Positions 63,235 through 64,000 of a DNA stretch of 64,000 nt are shown piece by piece (position 1 is the first letter of the stretch; the number at the start of each line of letters is the position of its first letter). The notes beneath the pieces are model-generated. The model did no database searches. It was not told the DNA's origin and was given only the letters and a program-made list of their open reading frames with translations. The DNA is from Variibacter gotjawalensis (lineage in GTDB: Bacteria; Pseudomonadota; Alphaproteobacteria; Rhizobiales; Xanthobacteraceae). The position numbers and the translations under genes were made by a program. Where the stretch lies: the NCBI RefSeq assembly GCF_002355335.1, contig NZ_AP014946.1, positions 4,417,501 through 4,481,500 on the forward strand, in the 5' to 3' direction.

Positions 63235-64000
63235 TTACATCGATAGACCGAACCGGCTGATGGCCGACTCTTGAACGCTGAGCACTTCGGAGGTCGTCAG
63301 TTCTCCGCTCGCGATGCTGATCATGTGTTCGAACAGGCGCGTGCCCGCCGAGTCGATCGTCTCGTCTTTTTCGAGCACCGCTGAAACGTCGAAATCGACA
63401 TTGTCCGAGAAGGTATCGATCGTGTTGCGATTGCCGCTGACCTTGACGACGGTCATCACCGGATGTCCGATCGGATTGCCGACACCGGTCGAGAACAACG
63501 CGAGCTGGCAACCCGCAGCCGCGAGACCCGTTATCGACTCGACGGCAGGGGCGGGGCCGTTCATGAAATGAAGCCCCGGCTTGGTCGGGCCTTCGCCATA
63601 GCCGAGAACGTCGACGAGCGGCGATGTCCCGGATTTCGCCATCGCGCCAAGTGCCTTCTCTTCGATCGTCGTCAAACCGCCCCGGATATTGTCCGGCGTT
63701 GGATTTGAGCCACGAAGATCGACGCCTTGGCTGATGATCTGCTGCTCGACATCGTTGACCTCGTGCAGAAATTTCTCGCGTACCGCACTATCGATCGCGC
63801 GGTCCGCGAACAGATGCTCGGCGCCGAAGAATTCGGAAGTCTCGCTGATGATCGCACTACCGCCGGCCGCCACGACCTTGTCGGCGACAACACCGATGGA
63901 CGGATTCGATGCAAGGCCAGAGGTCGTGTCTGAACCGCCGCATTCCAGACCTAAAAGAAGCTTCGACAGAGGGAACGAGCGCCTCGTTTGCTTTGAGGCT
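63235..64000 (-). CDS. UxaA-family hydrolase/dehydratase, 5' truncated by the window end
   Basis: The C-terminal 255 residues of an altronate/galactarate dehydratase-type enzyme. The frame is open to the last base of the window, so the N-terminus is outside. Marks: LGLECGGSDTTSGLASNPS and the GGSAIISETSEFFGAEHLF block, then NPTPDNIRGGLTTIEEKALG and LFSTGVGNPIGHPVMTVVKV, typical of UxaA. It removes water from a sugar acid or similar hydroxy acid. It is the first visible gene of the cluster, so the substrate is probably a hydroxylated carboxylic acid. Confidence 0.9.
   Translation of the reverse strand, partial: ASKQTRRSFPLSKLLLGLECGGSDTTSGLASNPSIGVVADKVVAAGGSAIISETSEFFGAEHLFADRAIDSAVREKFLHEVNDVEQQIISQGVDLRGSNPTPDNIRGGLTTIEEKALGAMAKSGTSPLVDVLGYGEGPTKPGLHFMNGPAPAVESITGLAAAGCQLALFSTGVGNPIGHPVMTVVKVSGNRNTIDTFSDNVDFDVSAVLEKDETIDSAGTRLFEHMISIASGELTTSEVLSVQESAISRFGLSM

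Overview
The window is 64 kb of GC-rich chromosome, coding on both strands, and reads as an alphaproteobacterium of the order Hyphomicrobiales (Rhizobiales). The clues are IalB-family and DUF992 envelope proteins, the rsmI-yraN-gshB order, a PhrB-type iron-sulfur photolyase, many Bug-type solute-binding proteins, and dispersed palindromic repeats typical of this order. A Xanthobacteraceae- or Nitrobacteraceae-like host is the best guess, but the species cannot be read from the window. I see no rRNA operon, CRISPR array, prophage or intact insertion sequence. One tRNA is present (tRNA-Ala, anticodon CGC).

Layout. 1-24.7 kb is mostly housekeeping and envelope genes: rsmI (5' truncated), yraN, a PQQ/haem alcohol dehydrogenase, gshB, a GT22-like mannosyltransferase, comM, pirin, two MBL-fold enzymes, DUF992 and IalB proteins, a quinone reductase, rlmN, a LysE exporter, an enoyl-CoA hydratase, a MocR regulator, a beta-CASP nuclease and a LOG-family hydrolase. 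A GIY-YIG nuclease gene at 17.2 kb sits in a cluster of ~140-bp palindromic repeats. 24.8-28.3 kb holds a TAXI-type binding protein without a leader peptide, a YeiH-type exporter and an ALDH7-like dehydrogenase; a perfect 18-bp palindrome lies just before the first gene. 28.5-35.5 kb is a catabolic transport operon on the minus strand: aldolase, hydroxyacid dehydrogenase, ABC binding protein, two permeases and a ThDP enzyme, with no ATPase gene. 35.7-47.3 kb carries a hydrolase, a degenerate HtrA-like protein, a ParE/RHH toxin-antitoxin pair, argG, phoD, a very proline-rich OmpA protein, typA and an OprB porin with Fur-like operator candidates.

47.4-55.3 kb: nrdA-nrdB (class I ribonucleotide reductase) follows a recognisable sigma-70 promoter and a cobalamin riboswitch. 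This implies a B12-dependent reductase elsewhere in the genome. Then come a YqaA-type membrane protein, a GNAT enzyme, an exported protein, folD, a YggT protein and tRNA-Ala. Immediately after the tRNA the DNA becomes visibly AT-richer, with a DUF2256 protein overlapping a FeS photolyase gene, a GST and a Bug protein; this may be an acquired segment. 59.3-64 kb is a minus-strand catabolic cluster: a UxaA-type hydrolase (cut by the window end), Bug-type binding proteins, an Ldh-family dehydrogenase and two small paralogous proteins of unknown function, several of them overlapping and probably translationally coupled.

The observations I would follow first are the GIY-YIG gene with its repeats, the B12 riboswitch on nrdAB, the small paralogous pair in the last cluster, the operator and leaderless binding protein at 24.8 kb, and the Fur-like site cluster at the OprB porin.
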